Assembly: GCF_030247655.1 (NCBI RefSeq) | Contig: NZ_JAOTRZ010000004.1 | Span: forward strand, 1-49,885 | Reading direction: 5' to 3' | Source: Trichlorobacter sp. | GTDB taxonomy: Bacteria; Desulfobacterota; Desulfuromonadia; Geobacterales; Pseudopelobacteraceae | Length of the DNA stretch: 49,885 nucleotides | Shown here: piece after piece, positions 33,488-41,951 of the stretch | Layout: the number at the start of each line of letters is the position of its first letter | Numbering within the stretch: the stretch's first letter is position 1 | The notes under the pieces: model-generated | The model's database searches: none | Told to the model about the DNA's origin: nothing | Seen by the model: only the letters and a program-made list of their open reading frames with translations | Made by a program: the position numbers and the translations under genes

Positions 33488-33847
33488 TTAGGAGAGGTTT
33501 TGCGGAGGTACAAAGATGGAGAGATAGACTTGCGGTGGTTGTTGTGGCTCAAGCGCCGTAAAAATACTGGTTACCATAACCGGCAAAGGTACGGTGATGG
33601 CTTTAAGGCTCAGCGGGGCATGGCAGGCGCAGGCGCAGGCTGAACTGGTACAGCAATCATCCTGCTGGGTATCCGTTGTATCATGATGACAATCATCACA
33701 GTCAGTGGCTGCAGCAGCGGCAGAACTGACGACTTTGGGCATATCCTGCTGATGGCTCAGTGCAGCCACCGGAGCCATCAGAATTGTTGCCAGTGCCAGT
33801 ATGCTCATCAGGGTGGTGCTGAATATGCGGATACGTTTTTGTAGCAT
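33488..33847 (-). CDS. Small Cys/His-rich secreted protein of unknown family
   Basis: A 119-residue-class protein from the ATG at 33847. A basic start, a hydrophobic signal (about 7-28) with an AALSH end, then DCDDCHHD, DDCC and CACACHAPL between residues about 48 and 77, then a Pro-rich tail. The eight cysteines and five histidines in a short stretch suggest metal binding or a disulfide cluster. No family is recognised. The frame extends to a TTG at 33883, which overlaps the stop of a possible 32-residue upstream frame, so the start is uncertain. Confidence 0.55.
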   Translation of the reverse strand: MLQKRIRIFSTTLMSILALATILMAPVAALSHQQDMPKVVSSAAAAATDCDDCHHDTTDTQQDDCCTSSACACACHAPLSLKAITVPLPVMVTSIFTALEPQQPPQVYLSIFVPPQNLS

Positions 33848-33879
33848 AGCTAAATAGTAGGGATTTGCCTGGGCGCTTG

Positions 33880-33978
33880 TCAAGCTGTTTCCAGCAGTTC
33901 ATCATTTTTCGGTTTACGCAGTGCTAACGAGACAATTGCCGAGGTTAAAACCGTGATCGGCATATGAAAGCCGGTCAT
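33880..33978 (-). CDS. Possible 32-residue frame between the GDT1-type and Cys-rich genes
   Basis: An ATG at 33978 opens a 32-residue frame with one hydrophobic stretch (residues about 5-20) and an acidic end. A weak purine site lies about 9 nt upstream. It fills most of the 110-bp gap and ends on TTGA, which is also the alternative start of the next gene. It could be a small membrane peptide or chance. Confidence 0.25.
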   Translation of the reverse strand: MTGFHMPITVLTSAIVSLALRKPKNDELLETA

Positions 33979-33994
33979 CAGGAAAATCTTCCCG

Positions 33995-34582
33995 TCACAG
34001 AGAGAGCAGCTTCCAGCACATGGCAACACCAAATACCAGAAACATGAAGCCGGCAGTGCGATGAATCCAGCAGACCGGGATATACTTAACCAGTTGTTTA
34101 CCGGCAAAGATGCCGATCAGCGAGACCAGCCAGAGCGCCAGGGTTGAGGCCACAAAGACCGTGCCCATACCGCTCAGGCTACCGGAATGCTGGGCTGCCT
34201 GGCTGGCGGTGACCAGCTGGGTCTTGTCACCCAGCTCCGCCATGAAGATCATCAGAAAGGCGGTCCGTACCGCATCGGCTGCCGTTGGCGGCGGTCCGTC
34301 ATTATCTTCAGCAACACAGGCGTTTTTCAGGGTGCTGTAGCCAAAGTAGAGGAACAGCAGGGCAGAAACCAGGGTGACCCAGAAGATCGGCAGTACCAGA
34401 AACAGGATCTTGCCCACCAGCACTGCTGCCAGATTCAGTACCGCAAAGGCGGCGGCAATACCGATGAAGATCCGTTTCCAGGGGTAGCGTAGCGCCAGGG
34501 CCATGGCAGTGAGCTGGGTCTTGTCACCCAGCTCTGCCAGAAAGATCAGCCCAAAGGTGCCGATAAAGGTGGACAGCTCCAC
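33995..34582 (-). CDS. GDT1/UPF0016 family Mn/Ca exporter
   Basis: A 195-residue membrane transporter with two inverted copies of the family motif ELGDKTQL (about 17-24 and 116-123) and six helices in two sets of three, split by a short acidic loop (AEDNDGPPP). Bacterial members such as Vibrio MneA export Mn2+. The start is a GTG one base after the lemA stop. A yybP-ykoY (Mn2+) riboswitch leads the same operon, matching a role in manganese tolerance. Confidence 0.9.
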   Translation of the reverse strand: MELSTFIGTFGLIFLAELGDKTQLTAMALALRYPWKRIFIGIAAAFAVLNLAAVLVGKILFLVLPIFWVTLVSALLFLYFGYSTLKNACVAEDNDGPPPTAADAVRTAFLMIFMAELGDKTQLVTASQAAQHSGSLSGMGTVFVASTLALWLVSLIGIFAGKQLVKYIPVCWIHRTAGFMFLVFGVAMCWKLLSL

Positions 34583-35167
34583 CTAGAACTTCACTTTCGG
34601 TGCAACCTTGGCCCCTTCTTCGGCCTTGAACGGCTCCTTGCGCTTCAGGTGCAGCAGCATGGAGTTGGTCAAAGAGTTGGGGAAGGTACGGATGCTGGTG
34701 TTGAAAGCCTGTACCTGCTTGTTGTACCGCTCTCGGGCGACATTGATCCGGTTTTCAGTCCCCTCCAGCTGCTTCTGCAGATCAAGGAAGTTCTGGTTGG
34801 CCTTCAGGTCAGGATATCTTTCTGCCACCACCATCAGGCGAGACAGGGCGCCGGACATCTGGCCCTGCATCTGCTGGAACTTTGCAATGGCAGCCGGGTC
34901 ATTGATAACGTCCTTGCTTACCTTCATACCACCCACACTGGCACGGGCCTCGGTAACCGCCTTCAAGGTGTCGGCCTCATGTCTGGCATAGCCTTTGACC
35001 ACCTCAACCAGATTGGGGATCAGGTCATTACGGCGCTGATAGGTTGACTCCACATCAGCCCAGGCGGCAACCACCGCTTCTTCATTGGCCTGCATGGTGT
35101 TGTAACCGCAGCCGGACATCATCCCCAACAGCAGGGTTCCCATAATCAACAGCATGATTCGTTTCAT
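34583..35167 (-). CDS. lemA: LemA family lipoprotein
   Basis: A 194-residue protein with a lipoprotein signal (LLGMMSGC) and the LemA pattern EEAVVAAWADVESTYQRRNDLIPNLVEVVKGYARHE, followed by four helices and a C-terminal SNSLTNSMLLHLK-like segment. LemA proteins are membrane-bound coiled helical proteins of unclear function, often encoded beside HtpX or YgcG. GGAGG lies 7 nt before the ATG, and its start overlaps the PGPGW gene's stop (ATGA). Confidence 0.92.
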   Translation of the reverse strand: MKRIMLLIMGTLLLGMMSGCGYNTMQANEEAVVAAWADVESTYQRRNDLIPNLVEVVKGYARHEADTLKAVTEARASVGGMKVSKDVINDPAAIAKFQQMQGQMSGALSRLMVVAERYPDLKANQNFLDLQKQLEGTENRINVARERYNKQVQAFNTSIRTFPNSLTNSMLLHLKRKEPFKAEEGAKVAPKVKF

Positions 35168-35403
35168 GGTGATTCCTCCGTTTGATTTTTTTTCTTGTTT
35201 GTCTTTGTTTCGATGTAGGTCTTTACCTTATGCAGCAGGTCCCTGGCCCAGACAAACTCCGAGGCCAGTATCCCCAGTCCCAGTGGTATCACCACGATTG
35301 CCGGACCGGGGGTAAAAATCATGATAATGCCGATGATCACCACCGTGACACCCACCACGCCCACCACCATCTGGCGGGCCTTACGCAGGGTCCAATGCAG
35401 CAT
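35164..35403 (-). CDS. PGPGW family small membrane protein
   Basis: A 79-residue protein with one or two helices (about 10-30 and 34-52) and the motif FTPGPAIVVIPLGLGILASEFVWAR, matching the PGPGW family (TIGR02611). It ends in a Lys/Thr-rich, cytosolic-looking tail. The ATG directly follows the htpX TAG, and the end overlaps lemA by 4 nt, so expression is coupled. No function is established for the family. Confidence 0.83.
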   Translation of the reverse strand: MLHWTLRKARQMVVGVVGVTVVIIGIIMIFTPGPAIVVIPLGLGILASEFVWARDLLHKVKTYIETKTNKKKNQTEESP

Positions 35404-36261
35404 CTAGCGCTGGGCCATTGCCTGCAGGCGGGCGATCCGCTCTTCCATGGGCGGATGGGTGGAGAACAGGCTCATCATGCCACCGCCGGTCAGCGGGTTG
35501 ACTATGAACATGTGGGCTGTGGCCGGTGTGGCGTCATGCATCGGAATCTGGTGTGACGCATTCTGTAACCGTCCCAGGGCACTGGCCAGGGCACGGGGTT
35601 TGCCGCAGATCTCGGCGCCGGTTGCATCAGCCAGATATTCCCGCGAACGGGAAACCGCCATCTGGATCAGCATCGCCATGATCGGTGCCAGAATGGCCAT
35701 GGCCAGAGATCCCACCAGACCGCCAAGACCGCCACCTTCTTCATTATCACGACCGGCACCCAGCATGGCTCCCCACTGCAGCATGCTGCCGATCATGGAA
35801 ATGGCACCGGCAAAGGTGGCGGCGATGGTGGAGATCAGGATATCGCGGTTCTTGACGTGCCCCAGCTCATGGGCCATCACCCCTTCCAGCTCCTCCGGGG
35901 AAAGTATCCGCAGGATCCCCTCCGTGGCTGCTACCGCAGCATGGCTGGGGTTGCGTCCGGTGGCAAAGGCGTTGGGTGACTGGTCAGGGATGATGTAGAC
36001 CTTGGGCATCGGCAGACCTGCCCGCTGTGCCAGCCGCTCCACCATCTCGTAGAAGGCCGGGTTCTCATTGCGGGTGATCTCCTGGGCTCCGTACATCCGC
36101 AGTACGATCTTGTCTGAAAACCAATAGCTGCCGAAATTCATGACTGCCGCCATGACAAAGGCGATCAGCATGCCGCCTGACCCGCCAATAGCGCCGCCCA
36201 TGGCCACCAGTAGCACTGTTAATAGTGACAGTAATAAGGTTGTTTTAAACTGGTTCATCAT
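35404..36261 (-). CDS. htpX: HtpX-type M48 membrane zinc metalloprotease
   Basis: A 285-residue HtpX with two N-terminal helices (about 8-24, 28-48), HELGH (131-135) in [14 protein letters not shown], two further helices near 150 and 185, and the downstream metal ligand region [16 protein letters not shown]. HtpX degrades misfolded membrane proteins together with FtsH in E. coli. It is the first gene after a yybP-ykoY riboswitch, an uncommon client. GGAGG lies 9 nt before ATGATG, so either Met may start. Confidence 0.93.
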   Translation of the reverse strand: MMNQFKTTLLLSLLTVLLVAMGGAIGGSGGMLIAFVMAAVMNFGSYWFSDKIVLRMYGAQEITRNENPAFYEMVERLAQRAGLPMPKVYIIPDQSPNAFATGRNPSHAAVAATEGILRILSPEELEGVMAHELGHVKNRDILISTIAATFAGAISMIGSMLQWGAMLGAGRDNEEGGGLGGLVGSLAMAILAPIMAMLIQMAVSRSREYLADATGAEICGKPRALASALGRLQNASHQIPMHDATPATAHMFIVNPLTGGGMMSLFSTHPPMEERIARLQAMAQR

Positions 36262-36303
36262 TGTTTGGTTCCTCCGTTAGGTTGCTTTAATAAAGCCGGG
36301 GGC

Positions 36304-36363
36304 CAAATAAAAAGACCTTTACCCACGGCGAAATAAAAATTCTGCACCTTGGATAAAGGTCTT
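36304..36363 (-). terminator. Riboswitch-controlled terminator before htpX
   Basis: On the minus strand AAGACCUUUA (36354-36363 as the complement) pairs with UAAAGGUCUU (36312-36321) over 10 bp and is followed by UUUAUUU. The 5' arm is the last part of the riboswitch aptamer, so aptamer and terminator compete. Confidence 0.85.
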
Positions 36364-36461
36364 GCTGGCGATTTCTCGTCCCACGTCCGAGCCCTTGTTA
36401 CAGAACTGTCTTGACGAACCATGGGCCGACCATGTCTCCGGTCGGTAGCTACTCCCCTTTA
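36353..36461 (-). promoter_or_regulatory. yybP-ykoY (Mn2+) riboswitch
   Basis: On the minus strand the leader holds UAAAGGGGAGUAGC (36448-36461), a UCGUCA segment (36411-36417 region) and a 3' GCAAGACCUUUA (36354-36365), the two conserved internal loops and P1 of the yybP-ykoY class. P1 is UAAAGG with CCUUUA. The same CCUUUA is the 5' arm of the following terminator, so ligand binding should switch the operon ON. Mn2+ is the known ligand of the class. The operon ends with a GDT1-type Mn exporter. Confidence 0.9.
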
Positions 36462-36469
36462 CGAAAGAA

Positions 36470-36498
36470 ATCATAATCAGCCTTGCTCTGCTTGTCAA
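36470..36498 (-). promoter_or_regulatory. Promoter of the riboswitch-htpX operon
   Basis: On the minus strand a consensus TTGACA (36493-36498) and TATGAT (36470-36475) are exactly 17 bp apart. Transcription should start near 36463, at the first base of the aptamer P1. Confidence 0.8.
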
Positions 36499-36540
36499 GG
36501 GGATTCGATCGGTCTTGTTGTTGCGTTATTTCAACAGGTT

Positions 36541-37173
36541 TTAAACAAGCAGCGCAAATTCGCCGCTGGCCGGGTGGTAGCTGTACAGGTTGCCGGACTC
36601 AATATCAAAGTACCAGCCATGCAGGTCCAGTTTTCCGGCATCAACTCGCTCCCGTACCCAGGGGAAGGTCAGCAGGTTTTCTAATGAAACCAGGATCGAG
36701 GCATGTTCGCAGGCCTTGGCCTGACGCTCCGCTGAGGCGTCTGAAAAGGTTTCCAGCACCTGCTGCTTGGCCCGCTCGGCAATACTGACCCACTTGCTGA
36801 TATACTCGCCGTTTTTGTCAGACGGTATCCCCTCCATCAAGGAGCGGATGCCGCCACAGTTGGAGTGGCCCAGCACAATGATATGTTCCACCTCAAGGTG
36901 GCAGACCGCATACTCGAGGGCGGCACTGACCCCGTGGTAGGCCTGGTCATGCTCGCAGGGGGGGACCAGATTGGCCACGTTGCGGACAATAAACAGGTCA
37001 CCCGGCTCGGATCGAACCATCATGGAAGGATCAACCCGTGAATCGCTGCAGCCGATCAGCACCACCTTGGGGCGCTGCCCTTTTTTCAGACAATCAAACA
37101 GCTCGCGGTCTTCGTGGAAGTACTCTTCCTGGAAGTTACGGAAGCCGTGGATAAATTTCTGAATATCCTGCAT
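36541..37173 (-). CDS. Beta-class carbonic anhydrase
   Basis: A 210-residue zinc enzyme interconverting CO2 and bicarbonate. The metal ligands lie in IGCSDSRVDP (C42, D44) and LGHSNCGGI (H103, C106), and AALEYAV joins them. The class has Zn bound by Cys2His with the Asp either closing or opening the site. AAGGAG lies 8 nt before the ATG. It follows purE by 13 nt; PurE/PurK use bicarbonate, so supply of that substrate is a sensible link (inference). Confidence 0.95.
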   Translation of the reverse strand: MQDIQKFIHGFRNFQEEYFHEDRELFDCLKKGQRPKVVLIGCSDSRVDPSMMVRSEPGDLFIVRNVANLVPPCEHDQAYHGVSAALEYAVCHLEVEHIIVLGHSNCGGIRSLMEGIPSDKNGEYISKWVSIAERAKQQVLETFSDASAERQAKACEHASILVSLENLLTFPWVRERVDAGKLDLHGWYFDIESGNLYSYHPASGEFALLV

Positions 37174-37186
37174 TGTTGCTTCTCCT

Positions 37187-37690
37187 TCAAGCCTGCTTCA
37201 GGCGGGTCTGCAGCTGGCTGGATTTTGCTTCAAGCTCTTGGCGAGTAGCGGCACGGAACTGTTCCAGTTTATCTGCCAACTCTGGTCGCTTAATGGAGAG
37301 GATTGAGGCAGCCAGGTAGCCTGCATTTTTGCCGCCATCAATGGCAACGGTTGCCACCGGGATGCCGGGAGGCATCTGTACGGTGGAATACAGGGCGTCA
37401 ACCCCGGCGATGGCACCGGATTTGAGCGGTACGCCGATTACCGGCAGGGTGGTGTGGGAGGCTACAACGCCAGCCAGATGGGCAGCCATGCCTGCCCCGC
37501 AGATTAGCACCTCAATCCCCCGTTCGCGGGCGGTACGGGCATAGACAGCGGTCTTGTCCGGCAGGCGGTGGGCAGAGCTGATATCCATTTCCCAGGCGAT
37601 TCCCAATTGGCTCAAAACTTCGGCAGCCTTCTCCATTACCGGCAGATCACTGTCGCTGCCCATCAAAATACCAACCAGCGGCTTGTTCAT
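37187..37690 (-). CDS. purE: N5-carboxyaminoimidazole ribonucleotide mutase
   Basis: A 167-residue class I PurE with [31 protein letters not shown] and [29 protein letters not shown], and the tail of a normal enzyme. It isomerises N5-CAIR to CAIR in purine synthesis. The ATG at 37690 has AAAGGGA upstream; the frame continues to 37822 but crosses the predicted promoter. purK is not adjacent in this window. It is co-transcribed with the carbonic anhydrase gene. Confidence 0.95.
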   Translation of the reverse strand: MNKPLVGILMGSDSDLPVMEKAAEVLSQLGIAWEMDISSAHRLPDKTAVYARTARERGIEVLICGAGMAAHLAGVVASHTTLPVIGVPLKSGAIAGVDALYSTVQMPPGIPVATVAIDGGKNAGYLAASILSIKRPELADKLEQFRAATRQELEAKSSQLQTRLKQA

Positions 37691-37778
37691 GGCATACGTC
37701 CCTTTCAGATGTTGTCGCGGTGCGTAGAAGTTGAAAAGCTTTATCACACCGTTTGGATCTCTGGATAAAAGTTGGCAC

Positions 37779-37812
37779 AAACTAGCGAAACAGCTGTTTG
37801 CTGTCAACAGCT
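37779..37812 (-). promoter_or_regulatory. purE promoter with overlapping palindrome
   Basis: On the minus strand TTGACA (37802-37807) and TAGTTT (37779-37784) are 17 bp apart. AGCTGTT (37792-37798) and AACAGCT (37806-37812) form a perfect 7-bp inverted repeat over the -35 box and spacer. It could be an operator for purine control, but no match to the enterobacterial PurR site is seen. Confidence 0.5.
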
Positions 37813-37873
37813 TTTGGACCATGCAGGCGTTGATGCAGCTGGATTCTGGTAATCAGCTGTGGCATGATGCGCC

Positions 37874-39121
37874 ATGCCCATTTCAGCCTCAGATACGAAC
37901 CGTTCACTGCACTACGGCTGGGTCATTGTGGCGGTCGGTGCCTTGGTGCTGTTCTCCTGCCTGGGGCTGGCCCGTTACGCCTACACCATGCTGCTGCCTG
38001 CCATGCAGGCCGGTCTGCAACTGTCCTATGACCGGATGGGGCTGATCGGCACCGCCAACTTCAGCGGCTATCTGGTTGCCGTGGTGCTGTCCCCCTGGCT
38101 GATCCGCCGTTTCCGTCCCCGGGCGGTGATCAGTACCGGTCTGCTGTTGATAGCACTCTGCATGGCCGGTATCAGCCAATCCCACGGCTTTCTTCCGGTT
38201 GCACTGCTCTATGCGTTGACCGGCCTGGGTGGTGGTTTTGCAAACATCCCCCTTATGGCCCTGGTCCCCTGCTGGTTCCGCAGTCAGACCCGTGGCCGGG
38301 CCGCCGGGCTGATCATTGGCGGCAATGGTCTGGCAATCATCTGTGCCGGCTATCTGATCCCTCTGCTTAATCGTTCTTACGCTGCTGATGGCTGGCGCAT
38401 GGCCTGGCTGCTGCTGGCAGCCGTTACCCTGCTGACCGCCCTGATTGCTGTCCTTTGGCTGCGTAATGCCCCTTCAGAAAAGGGGCTTGAACCGCTGGGG
38501 CCGTTACAGCACGAACAACACGGCAGCATGCCGGTACCCCATGAACATCGCGGTGATGGCGGGTTGCTGCTCAGGCTGGGGCTTCTGTATCTGGCCTTTG
38601 GCGCAACCTTCATGGTCTTCGGCACCTTTATTGTCACCAGCATGGTGCGGGAGTATGGTCTGAGCGAGGTCCGGGCCGGGCAGTACTGGTCATGGGTAGG
38701 GTTCTTTAGTGTCTTTTCGGGGGTCGGTTTTGGCGCCCTGTCTGACCGGATCGGCCGTAAGCAGGGGCTGATACTGGTTTTTATGGTACAGAGCACCGCC
38801 TATCTGTTGGCCGGTCTCAAGTTGGGAAGCGTTGGTCTGCTGCTTGCCATTGTCCTGTACGGTTCCGCTGTTTTTGCCATACCGGCCATCATGGCGGCTG
38901 CGGTGGGTGATTATCTGGGCAGCGCCAGAGCTGCCGCTTCCTTTGCCACCATTACCCTCTTTTTTGCGGTTGGGCAGGCCATCGGACCAGCAGTTGCCGG
39001 TCTGCTGGCGCGTCTGTACGGTTCGTTCAGCCCTGCCTATCTCTGCGCTGCTGCCATTACCCTCTCTGCGGCCCTGTTTGCCTTTTTTTTGCCCTCTCCA
39101 AAACAACGCGGAGCTGCTTGA
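37874..39121 (+). CDS. MFS transporter (YbfB/YjiJ-like)
   Basis: A 415-residue major facilitator protein with twelve predicted helices split by a long cytosolic loop (about 200-232, rich in His and Glu). Helix starts such as HYGWVIVAVGALVLFSCLGLARYAYTMLLPAM recall YbfB/YjiJ-like uptake or efflux carriers. The loop after helix 2 reads WLIRRFRPRAV, a weak match to the MFS A motif. No substrate can be named. The ATG has no clear ribosome site. It is alone between the purE promoter and the kinase array. Confidence 0.8.
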   Translation: MPISASDTNRSLHYGWVIVAVGALVLFSCLGLARYAYTMLLPAMQAGLQLSYDRMGLIGTANFSGYLVAVVLSPWLIRRFRPRAVISTGLLLIALCMAGISQSHGFLPVALLYALTGLGGGFANIPLMALVPCWFRSQTRGRAAGLIIGGNGLAIICAGYLIPLLNRSYAADGWRMAWLLLAAVTLLTALIAVLWLRNAPSEKGLEPLGPLQHEQHGSMPVPHEHRGDGGLLLRLGLLYLAFGATFMVFGTFIVTSMVREYGLSEVRAGQYWSWVGFFSVFSGVGFGALSDRIGRKQGLILVFMVQSTAYLLAGLKLGSVGLLLAIVLYGSAVFAIPAIMAAAVGDYLGSARAAASFATITLFFAVGQAIGPAVAGLLARLYGSFSPAYLCAAAITLSAALFAFFLPSPKQRGAA

Positions 39122-39209
39122 CATCTTGTTGTTTAATGGCAGACTTTATCTACCTTAAACCGTCTTCTAACAATCGGTTTTGAGATAGTCCTGGAGAGTT
39201 GGAGTAGCC

Positions 39210-41870
39210 ATGAAAAAGTATCGTACAGTCTGGATGGCGTTACTGCAGTGGGGGCTACTCTGGAGCCTCATTATCGGCTGTTCATTGCTCTGGAACGAAC
39301 GACTGATTCGGCAGCAGATCTATGATTACTCCCGTCATGAAGCAACAACGGTCATTAACAAAGACCTGGCCTTCCGGCGTTGGGCCACCATGCATGGTGG
39401 CGTCTATGTGCATCCCACCGAACAGACTCCGCCCAATCCCTGGTTAACCGTTCCGAAACGTGATGTCGTGACAACAGACGGCGACAAACTGACCCTGATG
39501 AACCCGGCCTACATGACTCGTCAGGTCATGAGCATGTTTGGCGAGCAGTTTGGTGTCAAGGGGCATATCACCAGCCTGCTGGCCAAAAATCCCGGTAATG
39601 CGCCGGATGCCTGGGAAAGGGCTGCCCTGCTTGATTTTGAAAAGGGTGCGGACTCGGTCAATGAACTTACCACCATCGATGGTGCCCCTTACTACCGTCT
39701 GATCCTGCCGATGAAGATGGAGCAGGGGTGTCTGAAGTGCCATGCTGATACCAATATCCCTGTGGGAGGGATTAGGGGCGGCATCAGTGCAGCTGTACCA
39801 CTAAAACCATATCTGCAGGCTGGCGAGAGTGGATTGCGAGGCGTTCGTCTGGCCCACGTCGGCATCTGGCTGGTGGGGATGATCGGCATCACCATTGCCA
39901 GTGCCATTTATCTGCGCCAGCAGCGTCTCAGCCAGCAGGCTGAAGATGACCTGCGGGCACAGGAAGCCCTCTATGCATCATTAACCACCGCCTCTCCCAC
40001 CGGTGTCTTCCAGACCGATCTGAACGGAGCCTGCTGTTATGTCAATGATCGCTGGTCTGCCATTGCCGGGCTATCGCTTGAGCAGGCACGGGGAGATGGT
40101 TGGGGGCAAGCGCTGCATCCTGATGATCGTGAAAAGGTGTTTGGCGAGTGGCAGCAATCGGTTGCAGAGCATCGTTCTTTTGCTCTGGAATACCGGTTCA
40201 AGCGGCCTGATGGCTCAGTCTCGTGGGTCTATGGCCAGTCAGCCGAGATCTTTGACAATAAAGGCGGCATTATCGGTTATGTCGGCACCGTTACCGATAT
40301 AAGCCTCCGTAAAAAAGTTGAAACCGATCTTGTTGAGCAGGAACTGTTTTTGCGGGAGAGTCAGGCAGTTGCCCACTTGGGTTGCTGGAAGTCACATCCC
40401 GGCACAGATATGCTGTATTGGACTGATGAGCTCTACCGGATGATGGAACATCCGGTAGACGAGCCAATCAGTCACACCACCTGTTTCAGGTATTTTGATC
40501 CTCAGGATCTGCCGCAGGTCAAGCAGGCACTGGAAGCTGCCATTGCTGAGGGCGTCTCCTTCACGCTAAACTGCCGCATGATCTCCTCACGTGGACGCCG
40601 TTTTTGGGTTGATTTTCGCTGTATCGGCAGGCTTGAAGGGTTGGAGGGGTTGTATGTTGCCGGTACCATGCAGGATATTTCAGAACATAAGCAGATTGAA
40701 GAGCTGCTGACCAGCGCCAAGGAGATGGCTGAGGCGACCAGCCGCACAAAGACCGAACTGCTGGCCACCTTGAGTCATGAGTTGCGAACTCCGCTTAACG
40801 GTGTGTTGGGTGGTGTTCAGTTGCTGGAAATGACAGAACTGTCTGATGAACAGAGCGACTATCTGGGGATGGTTCGCTCCTCTGCCAGCAATGAATTGGT
40901 TTTGGTAAATGATCTGCTTGACCTTGCCGGCCTTGAGGCATCGGGCCTGAAGATCAATGCAGCCCCGTTTGTGCTGCGGGACAGCATTACTACTGGCATC
41001 GATCCCCATCATACTGCTCTGGAACAGCGGGGACTTGGTCTTACGGTTAATCTGTCTGACAATCTTAATCAGCAGGTGGTGGGAGATGGCCCCCGTTTGA
41101 CCCAGATTGTCAGTAGCCTGTTGGGTAACGCGATTAAGTTTACCCATCAGGGGACGGTTACGATCAGTGCTGATACCTGTGCAGGCGTGATGGACAAGGT
41201 GCTCCTGAGGCTTACTGTCAGCGACACCGGTATTGGTGTCTCCCCGGCTGATCAGGAGCGGATCTTTGAGCCGTTTGTACAGGTTGACATGTCCAATACC
41301 AGAAGGTTTGGCGGTACCGGTATGGGGTTAGCCATCTGTCGCAGAATAGCTGAGCGGATGGGAGGATCTCTGCGGGTTAGCAGCAAGCCGGGTGAAGGCA
41401 GCAGCTTTAGTGTGGAACTTCCCTTTGTACGTTCCTGCAGGGCCGATGAACAAGGTGCTGTGTCAGAAGTAGTTGCCCAGCCCAGTTGGCAGGGACGGCC
41501 TATGACCGTTTTAATTGCCGAAGATAATCCTGTCAACCTGCAGGCTGCTGCAGGGTTGGTCGGAAAGCTGGGGTTGAGGTCCCTCTGCGCAGAAGACGGT
41601 AAAAAAGCGTTGGCGTTCTGGATGCAGGGCGGGATTGATGTCGTTTTAATGGATATCCAGATGCCGGTTATGGACGGGCGAGAGGCTACCCGCTTTATCA
41701 GACAGCGGGAGCAAGGGGGAGACAGCCACACCCCGGTTATTGCGCTGACAGCACATGCCATGGCAGGTGACCGGGAGCGGTTGCTGTCTGAAGGGTTTGA
41801 TGGCTATGTCGCCAAGCCGTTTCAACTACAGGAACTTGCGGTTGAACTGGAACGGGTGACAAAAAAATAG
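39210..41870 (+). CDS. Hybrid sensor kinase with c-haem-type (Tll0287-like) sensor domain
   Basis: An 886-residue membrane hybrid kinase. TM1 (about 9-27) and TM2 (about 214-235) flank a periplasmic DUF3365/Tll0287-like domain containing GCLKCHAD (C174, C177, H178), a c-type haem attachment motif. Two PAS domains follow (about 255-370, 380-495), then HisKA with H523 in TLSHELRTP, HATPase_c with NAIKFTH, DTGIGV and GGTGMGLAIC, and a C-terminal receiver with D815 in VVLMDIQMP. Haem redox or ligand sensing is expected. It heads a five-kinase run; the next gene starts 81 nt on. Confidence 0.9.
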   Translation: MKKYRTVWMALLQWGLLWSLIIGCSLLWNERLIRQQIYDYSRHEATTVINKDLAFRRWATMHGGVYVHPTEQTPPNPWLTVPKRDVVTTDGDKLTLMNPAYMTRQVMSMFGEQFGVKGHITSLLAKNPGNAPDAWERAALLDFEKGADSVNELTTIDGAPYYRLILPMKMEQGCLKCHADTNIPVGGIRGGISAAVPLKPYLQAGESGLRGVRLAHVGIWLVGMIGITIASAIYLRQQRLSQQAEDDLRAQEALYASLTTASPTGVFQTDLNGACCYVNDRWSAIAGLSLEQARGDGWGQALHPDDREKVFGEWQQSVAEHRSFALEYRFKRPDGSVSWVYGQSAEIFDNKGGIIGYVGTVTDISLRKKVETDLVEQELFLRESQAVAHLGCWKSHPGTDMLYWTDELYRMMEHPVDEPISHTTCFRYFDPQDLPQVKQALEAAIAEGVSFTLNCRMISSRGRRFWVDFRCIGRLEGLEGLYVAGTMQDISEHKQIEELLTSAKEMAEATSRTKTELLATLSHELRTPLNGVLGGVQLLEMTELSDEQSDYLGMVRSSASNELVLVNDLLDLAGLEASGLKINAAPFVLRDSITTGIDPHHTALEQRGLGLTVNLSDNLNQQVVGDGPRLTQIVSSLLGNAIKFTHQGTVTISADTCAGVMDKVLLRLTVSDTGIGVSPADQERIFEPFVQVDMSNTRRFGGTGMGLAICRRIAERMGGSLRVSSKPGEGSSFSVELPFVRSCRADEQGAVSEVVAQPSWQGRPMTVLIAEDNPVNLQAAAGLVGKLGLRSLCAEDGKKALAFWMQGGIDVVLMDIQMPVMDGREATRFIRQREQGGDSHTPVIALTAHAMAGDRERLLSEGFDGYVAKPFQLQELAVELERVTKK

Positions 41871-41951
41871 TTGTATCTTGATCTGTATCGCTATTTACTT
41901 TAATTTTTAATAATTGTCTTTAATTGAGGCCTCCAGGCCCAAGGGTATCCC

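Noticed and set aside
33880-34107. 75-codon minus frame across the GDT1 gene end
   Set aside because: The first half is a shadow of the GDT1 gene in another frame; only the last 32 codons are free of it and are listed at low confidence.
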